This document shows, piece after piece, positions 52,840 to 61,624 of a DNA stretch of 64,000 nucleotides. How positions within the stretch are numbered: the stretch's first letter is position 1; each line of letters opens with the position of its first letter. The stretch comes from BJ22 sp021298375 (GTDB taxonomy: Bacteria > Planctomycetota > Planctomycetia > Pirellulales > Pirellulaceae): the NCBI GenBank assembly GCA_046343015.1, contig JBKDOL010000115.1:62001-126000 (forward strand), read 5' to 3'. The notes under the pieces are model-generated. The model saw nothing but the letters and a program-made list of their open reading frames with translations, did no database searches and had not been told where the DNA came from. A program made the position numbers and the translations under genes.

Positions 52840-54234
52840 ATGTTGCAACAGTATCGCTCAAATCAGGATCTCCCGCGATCCCTCGCACTGGCCCCGGTCG
52901 AGCCGATCGCCGCAAATGAATTCCCCGACCGCCCCTCCTTTGAAATCCTTTTTCGAGGGAGCTTCTGGCGAATGCTGAGTTATCTGCTGTGGGGCCTTCC
53001 GCTGGGAGTGTTGGTCGGCTGTCAACCGACCCCGCGGCAAGCCATCATTGAGGGCGCTTCGATGGCTCCCCATCTCTATGGGGCTCATACCCAACTGGCC
53101 TGCGCAGACTGTGGCTTCCAAGCGTCGCTCCTTCTCGATTCGAGCTTGAAAAATCTGCTCTGCCCAAACTGCGGAGCCTCCAACTCATCCGCTCGGCTGA
53201 GAAAACAACCAGCACCGCTCATGGTGGTAGAGGAACTGCAAGAGCAGCCCCGACGCTGGGAGATCGTCGCCTTCAATGCTCCTTACTCCCGGCAGGATTC
53301 GCCGAGGTTGACCGTCAAGCGAATTGTCGGGTTGCCCGGAGAGGAACTGAAAATTGCGGAGGGCGATCTCTGGATCGACGGTCGACGGCTTGCGAAACGC
53401 TGGGAAGAACAGAGAGAACTCGCCGTCCTGATCCGCGACTTTGAATTTCTCCCGCGGAGTGAGGCCGGCGGAACGATTTCGCCTTGGTTCTCGACGGCCA
53501 ACCACAACTTGTGGAACTCGGAGCCAGAGGGAATCGCGATGAATGACAACGGCCCCGTGCCGACGCCGACGCGGCTGGAATATCGCCATTGGGCCGGGTA
53601 TCAAAGCGGCCAACCGCGGTTTCAACCGGTGCCGATCCTCGATGCTCAACCCTTTGACCCTCGCGAGGCCCGTACCCTGCTCCCGGTCTACGACTTGCTG
53701 CTGACCTGTGCCGTCGCCACGCCTGAGAAGCGTTTTGGTTTCGGGTTTCAGCAGTTTGAACCCCCGATAAGCTGCGAAGTGTGTCCAGACTTGGGAAAGC
53801 TCAGAGTCCGACAGACCGCTGACCAAACGGTGCAGGAGTTCACCTACACACCCCCCATCGCCCCCTATCAGTTCGGAATCTCCACCTGCGACCGGCAACT
53901 CACCATCGCGATTGACGATCGCCAACTGCTCCAGATTCCTATCACCAGTTCCCCCCAGCCCGACCGCCAGCAACTCAGCCGCCCGCTGTTCCTTGAATCG
54001 GCAGACGGTCCCATCCGGCTGAGTCACATCCAATTGCTTCGCGATGTCTATTACCTCGAGCGGGCCAGCGGAGAGCCCGCATCCCCAAGGGACAAGCAAT
54101 ACAAGCTCGGAGCCCGTGAATACTTGGTGCTCGGGGATAATCCGCAGGACTCAATTGACAGTCGCGACTGGCCTCAACCCGGACTGTCAAGAAGCCAGAT
54201 GATCGGACGCGTGGGGAAAGTCGGCCGGCAATGA
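52840..54234 (+). CDS. signal peptidase I paralogue with two inserted domains and lipobox-like N-terminus
   Basis: 464 residues from ATG 52840. One hydrophobic helix (MLSYLLWGLPLGVLVGC, 45-61) precedes the catalytic GASMAP (S74); the general base is K160 in TVKRIVGLPGEEL, and the C-terminal YLVLGDNPQDSIDSRDW is the box E region. Between Ser and Lys there is a zinc ribbon (C88xxC91, C108xxC111). Between Lys and the C-terminal box sits an insert of about 230 residues rich in beta strands, ending HIQLLRDVYYLE. The helix ends in LVGC, a lipobox. The neighbouring gene is a paralogue. It may not be a general signal peptidase. Confidence 0.88.
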   Translation: MLQQYRSNQDLPRSLALAPVEPIAANEFPDRPSFEILFRGSFWRMLSYLLWGLPLGVLVGCQPTPRQAIIEGASMAPHLYGAHTQLACADCGFQASLLLDSSLKNLLCPNCGASNSSARLRKQPAPLMVVEELQEQPRRWEIVAFNAPYSRQDSPRLTVKRIVGLPGEELKIAEGDLWIDGRRLAKRWEEQRELAVLIRDFEFLPRSEAGGTISPWFSTANHNLWNSEPEGIAMNDNGPVPTPTRLEYRHWAGYQSGQPRFQPVPILDAQPFDPREARTLLPVYDLLLTCAVATPEKRFGFGFQQFEPPISCEVCPDLGKLRVRQTADQTVQEFTYTPPIAPYQFGISTCDRQLTIAIDDRQLLQIPITSSPQPDRQQLSRPLFLESADGPIRLSHIQLLRDVYYLERASGEPASPRDKQYKLGAREYLVLGDNPQDSIDSRDWPQPGLSRSQMIGRVGKVGRQ

Positions 54235-54451
54235 AACTGGCCGGATCACGAACCCAGCGAGCTCACGTCCCCTCCGAACCGGCGAGGGAGACCCTCGGTT
54301 AGGATTTGGATAGGAAGGATGCTCAAGCGGGGCTATAATCGCGAGTAATTGTCGCCGCCCGGAATCCCATTGTCTGGAATCCGTTGAAGAGAATCCTCTC
54401 GGATTGGCTGTCGACAACCGCGGCCGCAAAACTTGGAGCAGGGAAACAGGA

Positions 54452-56281
54452 ATGAGCAGGGAATCACGCCGCCAACCGTTTGAAACAGCGTCCCGACGCG
54501 ATCGCACGGCGGCAGGCAGCGGAGCAACTGGGGCGGCAGGCCGCGGATCAACTGGCGGAGTGGCCGCTTCAGGCACACTTCGTCCGGCAGGTCCAATTCA
54601 GGGCTTTTTTACCGATTACGGGACTCGGGAAACGATTGAGTCCATCTTAGTGGCAGTCGTGCTGGCCCTTTTGTTTCGCACCTTTCAAGCCGAAGCCTTC
54701 ATCATTCCCACGGGCTCAATGGCTCCCACTCTGATGGGCCAGCATATCGATGTCGCCTGCGACAAATGCCGGTATCAATACCGCACGGGCGCGACCGAGG
54801 AAAACACCACCCGCCCGGTGGCCGAACGAGATCCAATCACCAGAACCTTCTGTCCGCTGTGCCAGTACCCGATGCGCTTGCGTCGAAACAAGGACGCCGA
54901 CCATCGCTCGAATCAGGGCGATCGAATTCTGGTCAACAAGTTTGTCTACGACTTCCAGCCACCCGAACGGTTCGATGTCATCGTCTTCAAGTACCCGAAC
55001 AACGGCAAACAGAATTACATCAAGCGTCTGGTCGGCTTGCCCGGAGAAAATCTCGTCATTCAGTGCGGCGATATCTTCTCGTTGACTCCCAAAGCGGAAG
55101 GGGCAGGGTGGAACTGGGAGATCGTTCGCAAGCCACCCGAAAAGCTGCTCACCATGCTCCAACTGGTCGACGATACGCACTTCGTCGCCGCCGAGTTGCG
55201 CAAAGTAAATTGGCCGTGGCGCTGGCAACAGTGGGGCGTGGAGGATTCAGAGCGCGGCTGGACCGTAGTCGAGTCCGGCGGCAAGCCGCTCTATCAGGTG
55301 ACCGCGGAATCCGCCAAGACGCCGCAGTGGCTTCGCTATCGCCACATGCTCCCCACCCAGGAAGACTGGGAGCTTATTTCGGAGGGGCGGCAGGTTGCCC
55401 GTCTGCAGAACGATCTTGGTCGCTGGATCGGCGATTACTATGCCTACAACGATTCAGAGGTCAATAATTCGCGCCGAAACAAAAGCTGGGGAGCGAATTT
55501 TGTCGGCGACATCGGGCTGGAGGCGGTCGTCGATATCCAGGAAAAGTCAGGCCAATTGTTGCTCGACCTTGTCGAGGGCGGGGCTCACTTCCAATGCACG
55601 GTCGATATCGCCTCGGGCAAGGCAACGCTCAGCTGTGCTGATTCCAGCGTCCGCTTTCGCAGCGCCAGTGGCGAGCCAATCGAGGAGCCCACGGCAGAAA
55701 CCTCGATTCGGGGACCGGGCCGCTACCTGGTCAAGTATGTCAACGCTGACGACCAACTCAGATTGTGGGTGAACGGCAAACTGGTCGAATTCACCACAGA
55801 CCTTTACACGCGAGAAGGTCGCGTTTTTCCGACCTGGTCTCCCAATGATGCCGGCGACGCAGAACCGCTTGGGATTGGCTCAGCCGGAGCTGCGCTGAAG
55901 GTTGAACGAATTCAGGTCTGGCGAGACATCTACTACATTTCGGTGACTCAACGCGAACAAACCTTTGACGAGGGTATCGTGCCCCCTCCAGAGTTGCTGG
56001 CCATCTCCCGCGAGCCCAAAAGCTGGGGCTCCAGTCGCGTCCGATCGGCCATGGCGGGACGCTATCGCCCCGACAAGCCGATGTTTCAGTTGGGGGAGGG
56101 ACAGTACATGCCGATGGGGGACAACAGCCCTGCTAGCTTGGATGCGCGGGTTTGGCCGGGGGCGCCTTATGTCGAAGAAGCCTTGCTTCTGGGGCGGGCT
56201 TTGTTTATTTACTGGCCCCACAGTTTGAACAAACCGATTCCCTTTTTCCCGAACTTCCCGAGGATGGGCCCGATACGCTGA
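54452..56281 (+). CDS. lepB: signal peptidase I with zinc-ribbon and beta-sandwich insertions
   Basis: 609 residues from ATG 54452; earlier codons are less supported. A Gly/Ala/Arg-rich N-terminus (about 50 residues) leads to a membrane helix (ILVAVVLALLF), then the catalytic IPTGSMAPTL (S89) and general base K191 in IKRLVGLPGENL, ending with MGDNSPASLDARVW. C103xxC106 and C134xxC137 form a zinc ribbon between Ser and Lys. About residues 345-510 form a beta-rich insertion with GRYLVKYVNADDQLRLWVNGKLVEF, like a LamG/concanavalin sandwich, ending RIQVWRDIYYI. It cleaves export signals on the outer face of the inner membrane. Confidence 0.93.
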   Translation: MSRESRRQPFETASRRDRTAAGSGATGAAGRGSTGGVAASGTLRPAGPIQGFFTDYGTRETIESILVAVVLALLFRTFQAEAFIIPTGSMAPTLMGQHIDVACDKCRYQYRTGATEENTTRPVAERDPITRTFCPLCQYPMRLRRNKDADHRSNQGDRILVNKFVYDFQPPERFDVIVFKYPNNGKQNYIKRLVGLPGENLVIQCGDIFSLTPKAEGAGWNWEIVRKPPEKLLTMLQLVDDTHFVAAELRKVNWPWRWQQWGVEDSERGWTVVESGGKPLYQVTAESAKTPQWLRYRHMLPTQEDWELISEGRQVARLQNDLGRWIGDYYAYNDSEVNNSRRNKSWGANFVGDIGLEAVVDIQEKSGQLLLDLVEGGAHFQCTVDIASGKATLSCADSSVRFRSASGEPIEEPTAETSIRGPGRYLVKYVNADDQLRLWVNGKLVEFTTDLYTREGRVFPTWSPNDAGDAEPLGIGSAGAALKVERIQVWRDIYYISVTQREQTFDEGIVPPPELLAISREPKSWGSSRVRSAMAGRYRPDKPMFQLGEGQYMPMGDNSPASLDARVWPGAPYVEEALLLGRALFIYWPHSLNKPIPFFPNFPRMGPIR

Positions 56282-56331
56282 TCGGCGTCCTCGCCTGCCC
56301 CGTGACGGATCTCCCGCTTCAAGGAGGAAGC

Positions 56332-57207
56332 ATGACCATTCTGCAAGCCAACGGCTTGGTGAAAGTCTTCGGCCGGCGCACTGTCGTCGACGGGGTCTCG
56401 ATCGCGGTCGAGCAGGGGGAGATCGTCGGAATTTTGGGCCCGAACGGCGCCGGCAAATCGACAACTTTTCGGATGATTTGCGGGCTGACTCAACCCGACT
56501 CCGGTGAAGTCTTTCTCAAGAACACCAATGTCACTCACTGGCCGATGTATCAGCGGGCGAAACAGGGAGGGATGGGGTACCTGCCCCAGCAGTCCAGCGT
56601 TTTCGCCAAACTTTCGGCTGAAGATAACCTGCGGGGGATCATGCAATTGCTGGGATTTTCCCGCAAACGCCAAAAGGCCCGCATCCAGGAATTGCTCGAC
56701 CAGTTCAAAATCTCTCATGTGCGACACACCCAGGCTGGGCGACTCTCCGGCGGCGAACGCCGACGATTGGAAATTGCCCGCTGCCTGATCTCCGAGCCAG
56801 AGATCATCATGCTGGACGAACCGTTTGCCGGTATCGACCCGGTCACGGTACAGAACATCCAGCTGATCATTCAGGAACTGGCCGAAAACGGAATATCGAT
56901 CCTGATCACAGACCACGCGGCTCGCGAGATCCTGCAAATCACTGATCGCACTTATGTCGTCAGCGAGGGGAAGATCCTGGTCAGCGGCACGACCGACCAG
57001 ATCGTCTCGCACGAGGAAGTTAAACAAAAGTACCTCGGCGAAATCGATTTCGCCGGTGCTTCATCGGCGACCGCCGGAACAGCCCCGCACCTCCGCTTCC
57101 GAGCTGACACAATGCCCGAAAACATCCTGAAAACCGGAACGGGGCCGGTCGTTCGCCCGCCCAGCAGCACGGCCGTGCCACTGAGGAAATTCGATGACTT
57201 TTCCTGA
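56332..57207 (+). CDS. LptB-like ABC transporter ATPase
   Basis: 291 residues from ATG 56332, backed by AAGGAGG (56321-56327). Walker A GPNGAGKST (36-44), Q-loop GYLPQQSSVF, signature RLSGGERRRLEIAR and Walker B IIMLDEPFAGIDP, then the LptB-typical NGISILITDH with the regulatory H-loop. It has a C-terminal extension of about 45 residues (about 247-291) of unknown role. LptB powers LptF/G in LPS extraction; the only LptF/G-type gene in the window is 47 kb away. It may form an operon with the signal peptidase, 50 bp upstream. Confidence 0.9.
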   Translation: MTILQANGLVKVFGRRTVVDGVSIAVEQGEIVGILGPNGAGKSTTFRMICGLTQPDSGEVFLKNTNVTHWPMYQRAKQGGMGYLPQQSSVFAKLSAEDNLRGIMQLLGFSRKRQKARIQELLDQFKISHVRHTQAGRLSGGERRRLEIARCLISEPEIIMLDEPFAGIDPVTVQNIQLIIQELAENGISILITDHAAREILQITDRTYVVSEGKILVSGTTDQIVSHEEVKQKYLGEIDFAGASSATAGTAPHLRFRADTMPENILKTGTGPVVRPPSSTAVPLRKFDDFS

Positions 57208-57372
57208 CCAAGGCGTAACTCGCTGCGCTACGTCGGCGTGAGCTCGCACTGAGGGGAACCTGAAATCATGCTGCTCCCCTCGCAAGAGTAAAGAGCGTGG
57301 GTTCGCCTCCAAGCCCTGCTGATTCACTTTCGCCAATCGCCATAAGCCCACTGAAACTCGCTGCTCGCCACC

Positions 57373-58335
57373 ATGTCCGCCTGTCCCTGCCCCAGCTTTC
57401 CAGTCACAACCGCCACCGGTTGGCAGCCGACCGGGCTCGACCGGACGACGGGACCGTTGATGTTTTGGGCTTCGGTCCTCTTCATGGTTTTCTTCAGTCT
57501 GATGCTCCACTTGGAACTCGACCCTCAAGACACGGGCGAATGGCGTTGGGAGTTTGCCCGTTTGGCTGCCTCGATTTACTGGTTGTTCCCGACCGAGGCG
57601 GCACTCTATTGGCTACGCGGCAATCGCCTGACGCCGGGGCATTGGTTAGGTGCTCTGCTGCCGATGTTCCGTTCGGGAGCTCGCGACCACGAAGCAGCCG
57701 AGTATGTCTGGCTGCCCCTGTCAGGCTGGAAAAAAGTAGAACCCGAATTGGAAAAGTACCTGGCTGTATTTTTTCGCTGGCCAATGGTCGTGATTGCCGT
57801 TCTGGTCGTCCCGATCGTGGGAGTTGAGCTGCTGGCCGGCGAGCTGCTCGAAGAGAATCTGCCAGCCCGACGAGGCTTGGAGGTCCTGACGGCGATCATC
57901 TGGGTGGCCTTTACGCTCGAGTTCATTCTGATGATCTCGGTGACACCCAAGAAGCTGAAATATGTCCTCCGTCACTGGCTGGAAATTCTGGTCATCGCCC
58001 TGCCGATGCTGGCGTTTCTGCGCACCGCTCGGCTGGGGCGTTTAGCGCGGCTCAAAGACTTGAGCAAAACGGTTAGGGCCTATCGCACGAGGGGGTTGTA
58101 TGCCCGTTGGTGGCGGGCAATCGTCGCTCTGGAGTTGCTAGACCGCGTCCAGAAATTGGATCTCGACAGCTACCTCAGCAACCTGGAGGACCAGTTCGAG
58201 GAAAAGAAAGAGGAATTGGTTCGCATTGAACAGAAGCTGGAGCAAACGCGAAAAGAGTTGGCAGCCAAACAGTCCGCGACGTCCACGATGTCCGGAGCGG
58301 CCCAAGTTCCACCTGCTGTCCGCCGCGTTGCTTAA
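57373..58335 (+). CDS. voltage-sensor-domain protein with C-terminal coiled coil
   Basis: 320 residues. Two N-terminal helices (about 28-48 and 63-81) precede a four-helix unit typical of voltage sensors: S1 (about 134-156), S2 with acidic E183 (about 170-190), S3 (about 200-214) and S4 with regular positive charges, FLRTARLGRLARLKDL, R217, R220, R223 and R226. There is no following S5-S6 pore; instead a charged amphipathic coiled coil (about 255-300, rich in E/K/L/Q). Bacterial ion-transporter proteins share the S1-S4 pattern; the absence of a pore and the coiled coil resemble Hv1 proton channels in layout. Function not established. Confidence 0.75.
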   Translation: MSACPCPSFPVTTATGWQPTGLDRTTGPLMFWASVLFMVFFSLMLHLELDPQDTGEWRWEFARLAASIYWLFPTEAALYWLRGNRLTPGHWLGALLPMFRSGARDHEAAEYVWLPLSGWKKVEPELEKYLAVFFRWPMVVIAVLVVPIVGVELLAGELLEENLPARRGLEVLTAIIWVAFTLEFILMISVTPKKLKYVLRHWLEILVIALPMLAFLRTARLGRLARLKDLSKTVRAYRTRGLYARWWRAIVALELLDRVQKLDLDSYLSNLEDQFEEKKEELVRIEQKLEQTRKELAAKQSATSTMSGAAQVPPAVRRVA

Positions 58336-58484
58336 GTGAGCCAAGGCTCGTCAAAGGGTCAAGCAAGCTCTCGCCCTGATCGCTCTGGCGCGGGTTCGCT
58401 ATCGGGCGCCGGTCGACTACACTGGTTCCCAGAGACTGCTCTTGCGGGAGCCGGTCGCCTCTCTTTCCCTGGAAACCATGCAAC

Positions 58485-60191
58485 ATGAGCAGCCCGGTGC
58501 AGCCCCCGCTCTGGAATTCCGCCCAGGTGCCTGCCGGAGCGCGCGAAGGGCGCTGGCACGGTTTTTCCGGTTGGCTTACCTGGGCCCTGCTGGTTCTCCT
58601 TTGCGGATTCTTTTTTGGCCAAGCTCCACCCGACGTCAACGAATCCCACTACCTGACCAAGGCGAAACATTTCTGGAATCCGCAGTGGTGTTCGGGCGAT
58701 TTGTTTCTGCGATCGGCCGAGGCTCACTGGCTGTTTTTTTTCGCAACGGGATGGCTGACCAAATTCGTTTCGTTGGAAACCTATGCCTGGCTGGGGCGAC
58801 TGTTGAGTTGGCTGCTGGTTGCGACCGCTTGGCTGCAATTGAGCCGCCAGGTCTCGCAACGCGCCTGGTTCGCTCTGTTCAGCTTTGCCTTATTCCTGCT
58901 GTTCAACCTGCGCTTTCATCTGGCTGGCGAGTGGGTCGTCGGGGGTTTTGAAGGCAAGCCGCTGGCCTACGCCTGCGGAATCTGGGCCGTGGCCGCTTGG
59001 CTGCGGGGCAACTGGCCACAAACGGTTTTTCTGATCGGCGCGGCGATCGGCTGGCACGCTTTGGTCGGCGGTTGGTTGGGGCTGGCTGTCGCCTTGGCCA
59101 CGCTCTCACTGGGCTCTCAGGGCATTCGTGAAGCCATCGCCGGTTGCTGGCCCAGTCGAGGCTCGCTGCTCAGCGGGATCCAAATCGCGGCGGGTGCCTG
59201 CTTGGCGCTGACAGGGGTGTTGCCGAGCCTGCTGAGCCAATCGGCGGCCAGTCCTGAGCAGTTACGCGAGGTGGCTTGGATTCAAGTGACCCAGCGATTG
59301 AGCCATCACTTGTGGTTTACTGCGTTTCCCACAGGCCGGGTCGCAGCGTTCGCCTTGCTCGCGGCCTTCTGCTGTCTGATGGCCATGCGGGTCCTCTGGC
59401 CTCGAGCACTCGGCCTGATGTTCCGACTCGCGTTTGCCGGATTGCTGTTCAACCTGATCGGGCTCTGCCTCTCGGCCATGGTGTCCGAACAATCGGCTGG
59501 AGCGAATGTGGCTTGCTCCCTGCTCCGACTTTACTGGTTTCGCTTTGCTGATTTCGCGATCCCCTTGGCAGTGGCTCTGGGCACGGGCTGGCTGCTTGAG
59601 TCGTGGTCGCGTCAGGGCAATCCCCGCCTGCAGATTGTGATTGCCCGAGGAGTCTTGGTCGTATTGAGCTTGGCCGCGGGACTGCAGGCGTTGGAGAATT
59701 GGGAGACCAGCCGGCCGGGCGCCGATGCGGCGGCGTTGGAGCAATTCCCCTCGGAGCCGAACAAAGAATTGAAACTGGCCGCCAATTGGAGGCAAGTCTG
59801 CCAATGGATAGCTGCCGAGACTCCCCCGCAGGCCGTCTTCATCACTCCGGCCAGACAACAGAGCTTCAAATGGTACGCCGAACGGGCCGAGGTTGTTTGC
59901 TGGAAGGACATGCCCCAGGACCCGGCGGGCATTGTCGAGTGGTCGAGACGCTTGAACCTGGTTTACCGCCCGCAACTGGACTATGAACTGGGTCTGTTCG
60001 CCTTCGATGATCTGCAATTGCAGCAACTGGGCGCGGAGCTCGGCGCAGATTATCTGCTCTTGCCCCAAGCCGAGTACGATCAGGTTCGCGACCGCTGCCG
60101 CTTGCCTCTGATTTACCCCAGCGACCCGCAAGCTCGGGTTTCCTTCGTTGTATTGCGACTGCCCTCCACGGGCGGTAAATCGCCCGATTAG
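58485..60191 (+). CDS. polytopic membrane protein (DUF6798-like)
   Basis: 568 residues with about ten membrane helices. The N-terminal part has GFFFGQAPPDVNESHYLTKAKHFW and GGFEGKPLAYACGIWAVAAWL, features of a planctomycete membrane-protein family I believe is DUF6798. The C-terminal 130 residues are soluble, with WIAAETPPQAVFITPARQQSFKWY. GT-C type glycosyltransferases have a similar plan, but I cannot confirm a catalytic motif. It ends in overlapping stop codons with the convergent HlyD-type gene (4 bp). Confidence 0.65.
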   Translation: MSSPVQPPLWNSAQVPAGAREGRWHGFSGWLTWALLVLLCGFFFGQAPPDVNESHYLTKAKHFWNPQWCSGDLFLRSAEAHWLFFFATGWLTKFVSLETYAWLGRLLSWLLVATAWLQLSRQVSQRAWFALFSFALFLLFNLRFHLAGEWVVGGFEGKPLAYACGIWAVAAWLRGNWPQTVFLIGAAIGWHALVGGWLGLAVALATLSLGSQGIREAIAGCWPSRGSLLSGIQIAAGACLALTGVLPSLLSQSAASPEQLREVAWIQVTQRLSHHLWFTAFPTGRVAAFALLAAFCCLMAMRVLWPRALGLMFRLAFAGLLFNLIGLCLSAMVSEQSAGANVACSLLRLYWFRFADFAIPLAVALGTGWLLESWSRQGNPRLQIVIARGVLVVLSLAAGLQALENWETSRPGADAAALEQFPSEPNKELKLAANWRQVCQWIAAETPPQAVFITPARQQSFKWYAERAEVVCWKDMPQDPAGIVEWSRRLNLVYRPQLDYELGLFAFDDLQLQQLGAELGADYLLLPQAEYDQVRDRCRLPLIYPSDPQARVSFVVLRLPSTGGKSPD

Positions 60192-61624
60192 GGCTCGCGG
60201 ATGCTCGAATCGACTGCGCCCATCAACGGGTAAAGGATGTACTCGATCACCCGTCGCTTGCCCACTTTGATATCGGCGTCAGCGGTCATTCCGGGCAGAA
60301 GGCGGTAGTCCTTGGCGCGGAAGTTGATTTGCTCGGGCTTGAGGGTGACGCGAGCCCTGAATGTGGTGATCGGCGGCGCACCGTTTTGCACTTCTTTCTC
60401 AAACGAACCTTCACTGATGGTTCGGATGTTGCCATCCAGCCAGCCATTCTTCTGATAGGGAAACGCCGACAGTTTCACCCGCACCAAATCTCCCGTTTTG
60501 ACATAGGAAATATCCTTACCGGGAATTTCAACTTCAACTTCCAGTTCAGCGTCGAGCGGTGTCAACTTGAACAGAGCTTCGCCCGGCTGGACGACGGAGC
60601 CAACAGTGCGGTCAGCGACCTCCTGAACGTAAAATTCCTTGTAGGGCAGGTCCGTCGGAACCCTCAGCTCGACCAGTTCGCTGGTCCGCTTCGCCTTTTT
60701 GACTTCCTCGTCGCTGCTGTTCTTTTTCTCGGCAGCTTCCACCAGTTGCTTGGCTACATCGGCCCGCCAGCTTGCAATGTAGGCTGCCCGGCGTTTGGTG
60801 ATCGCTTCCTTCTCGGCGGCAAGCTCCTTCTCTTTCCCCTCGAGGACGTCGATATTCTTGCGCGAATCCATGGTCTGAATTTCCCAACGCATGACATCGA
60901 TATCCGAGACGGAGCCTTGCTGTTTGAGCTTGCTGCGAGCCTCCAGAGCCTCTTCGAGTTTGACCAGCTTCTCTTTCTCGATGGCCTGTTCGACGCCGTT
61001 ATTCTTGAGCTGCGTCTCGACCTTGCTAAACTCGGACTCAAATTCGGCAAGTTTCGAATCGTATTCATTTTTACGCTCGACATAAGCCATCTGCTGCATC
61101 AGCCAATCCCGATGATTCTCGTGGCCGGTGAGGTCATATGGGATCGAGTCACGCTCGGCGTTCAATCTCGCAATCTGAGCGTCCAGGCTGATCAGCTTCT
61201 GCTCCAACTGGGCGAGGTCGGCGGCAGAAAAGGTCGGGTCGAGAGTTGCCAGAACATCCCCGGCGCGGACGATGTCGCCAAACCGGGCAAGCACGGTGCG
61301 GATCGGCGCGGTATTTGGGGTCTGAATGATGACTTGCTTGTCAGCCGTGGTCAGCTTGCCCTGTGAAGTCACAATTTTGTCGACTTCGGCCCAGCAAGAC
61401 CAGCCGATCGTCGCGACGATCATCGCAATCACGGTGTAGAGCGTCCAGCGCATCCCACCGGGAATCCGCGCCTGCTCAATTTCAACCGCATCGGGTTGGA
61501 ATTCATTCAGCAACTGTTCGGTGCGCCCGCTTCGGGCCCGCAGTTCATCGACCACGGCGCGACGGCGCGCATCCCGCTGCTGCTGCACCCGCTCTTTTAA
61601 TGTCGGCCCACTTGCTGATGCCAT
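60188..61624 (-). CDS. HlyD-type membrane-fusion adaptor of a type I secretion system
   Basis: 478 residues. One N-terminal membrane helix (YTVIAMIVATIGWSCWA, about 63-79), then the lipoyl-like motif in which IRTVLARFGDIVRAGDVLATLDPT precedes a long coiled-coil hairpin (about 140-330), then beta-barrel and membrane-proximal domains (PGEALFKLTPLDAELEVEVEI; TFRARVTLKPEQINFRAKDYRLLPGM) with the typical HlyD C-terminus. It links the inner-membrane ABC exporter to a TolC-like outer-membrane channel, which is not in this window. Its start overlaps the exporter's stop by 28 bp. Confidence 0.93.
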   Translation of the reverse strand: MASASGPTLKERVQQQRDARRRAVVDELRARSGRTEQLLNEFQPDAVEIEQARIPGGMRWTLYTVIAMIVATIGWSCWAEVDKIVTSQGKLTTADKQVIIQTPNTAPIRTVLARFGDIVRAGDVLATLDPTFSAADLAQLEQKLISLDAQIARLNAERDSIPYDLTGHENHRDWLMQQMAYVERKNEYDSKLAEFESEFSKVETQLKNNGVEQAIEKEKLVKLEEALEARSKLKQQGSVSDIDVMRWEIQTMDSRKNIDVLEGKEKELAAEKEAITKRRAAYIASWRADVAKQLVEAAEKKNSSDEEVKKAKRTSELVELRVPTDLPYKEFYVQEVADRTVGSVVQPGEALFKLTPLDAELEVEVEIPGKDISYVKTGDLVRVKLSAFPYQKNGWLDGNIRTISEGSFEKEVQNGAPPITTFRARVTLKPEQINFRAKDYRLLPGMTADADIKVGKRRVIEYILYPLMGAVDSSIREP

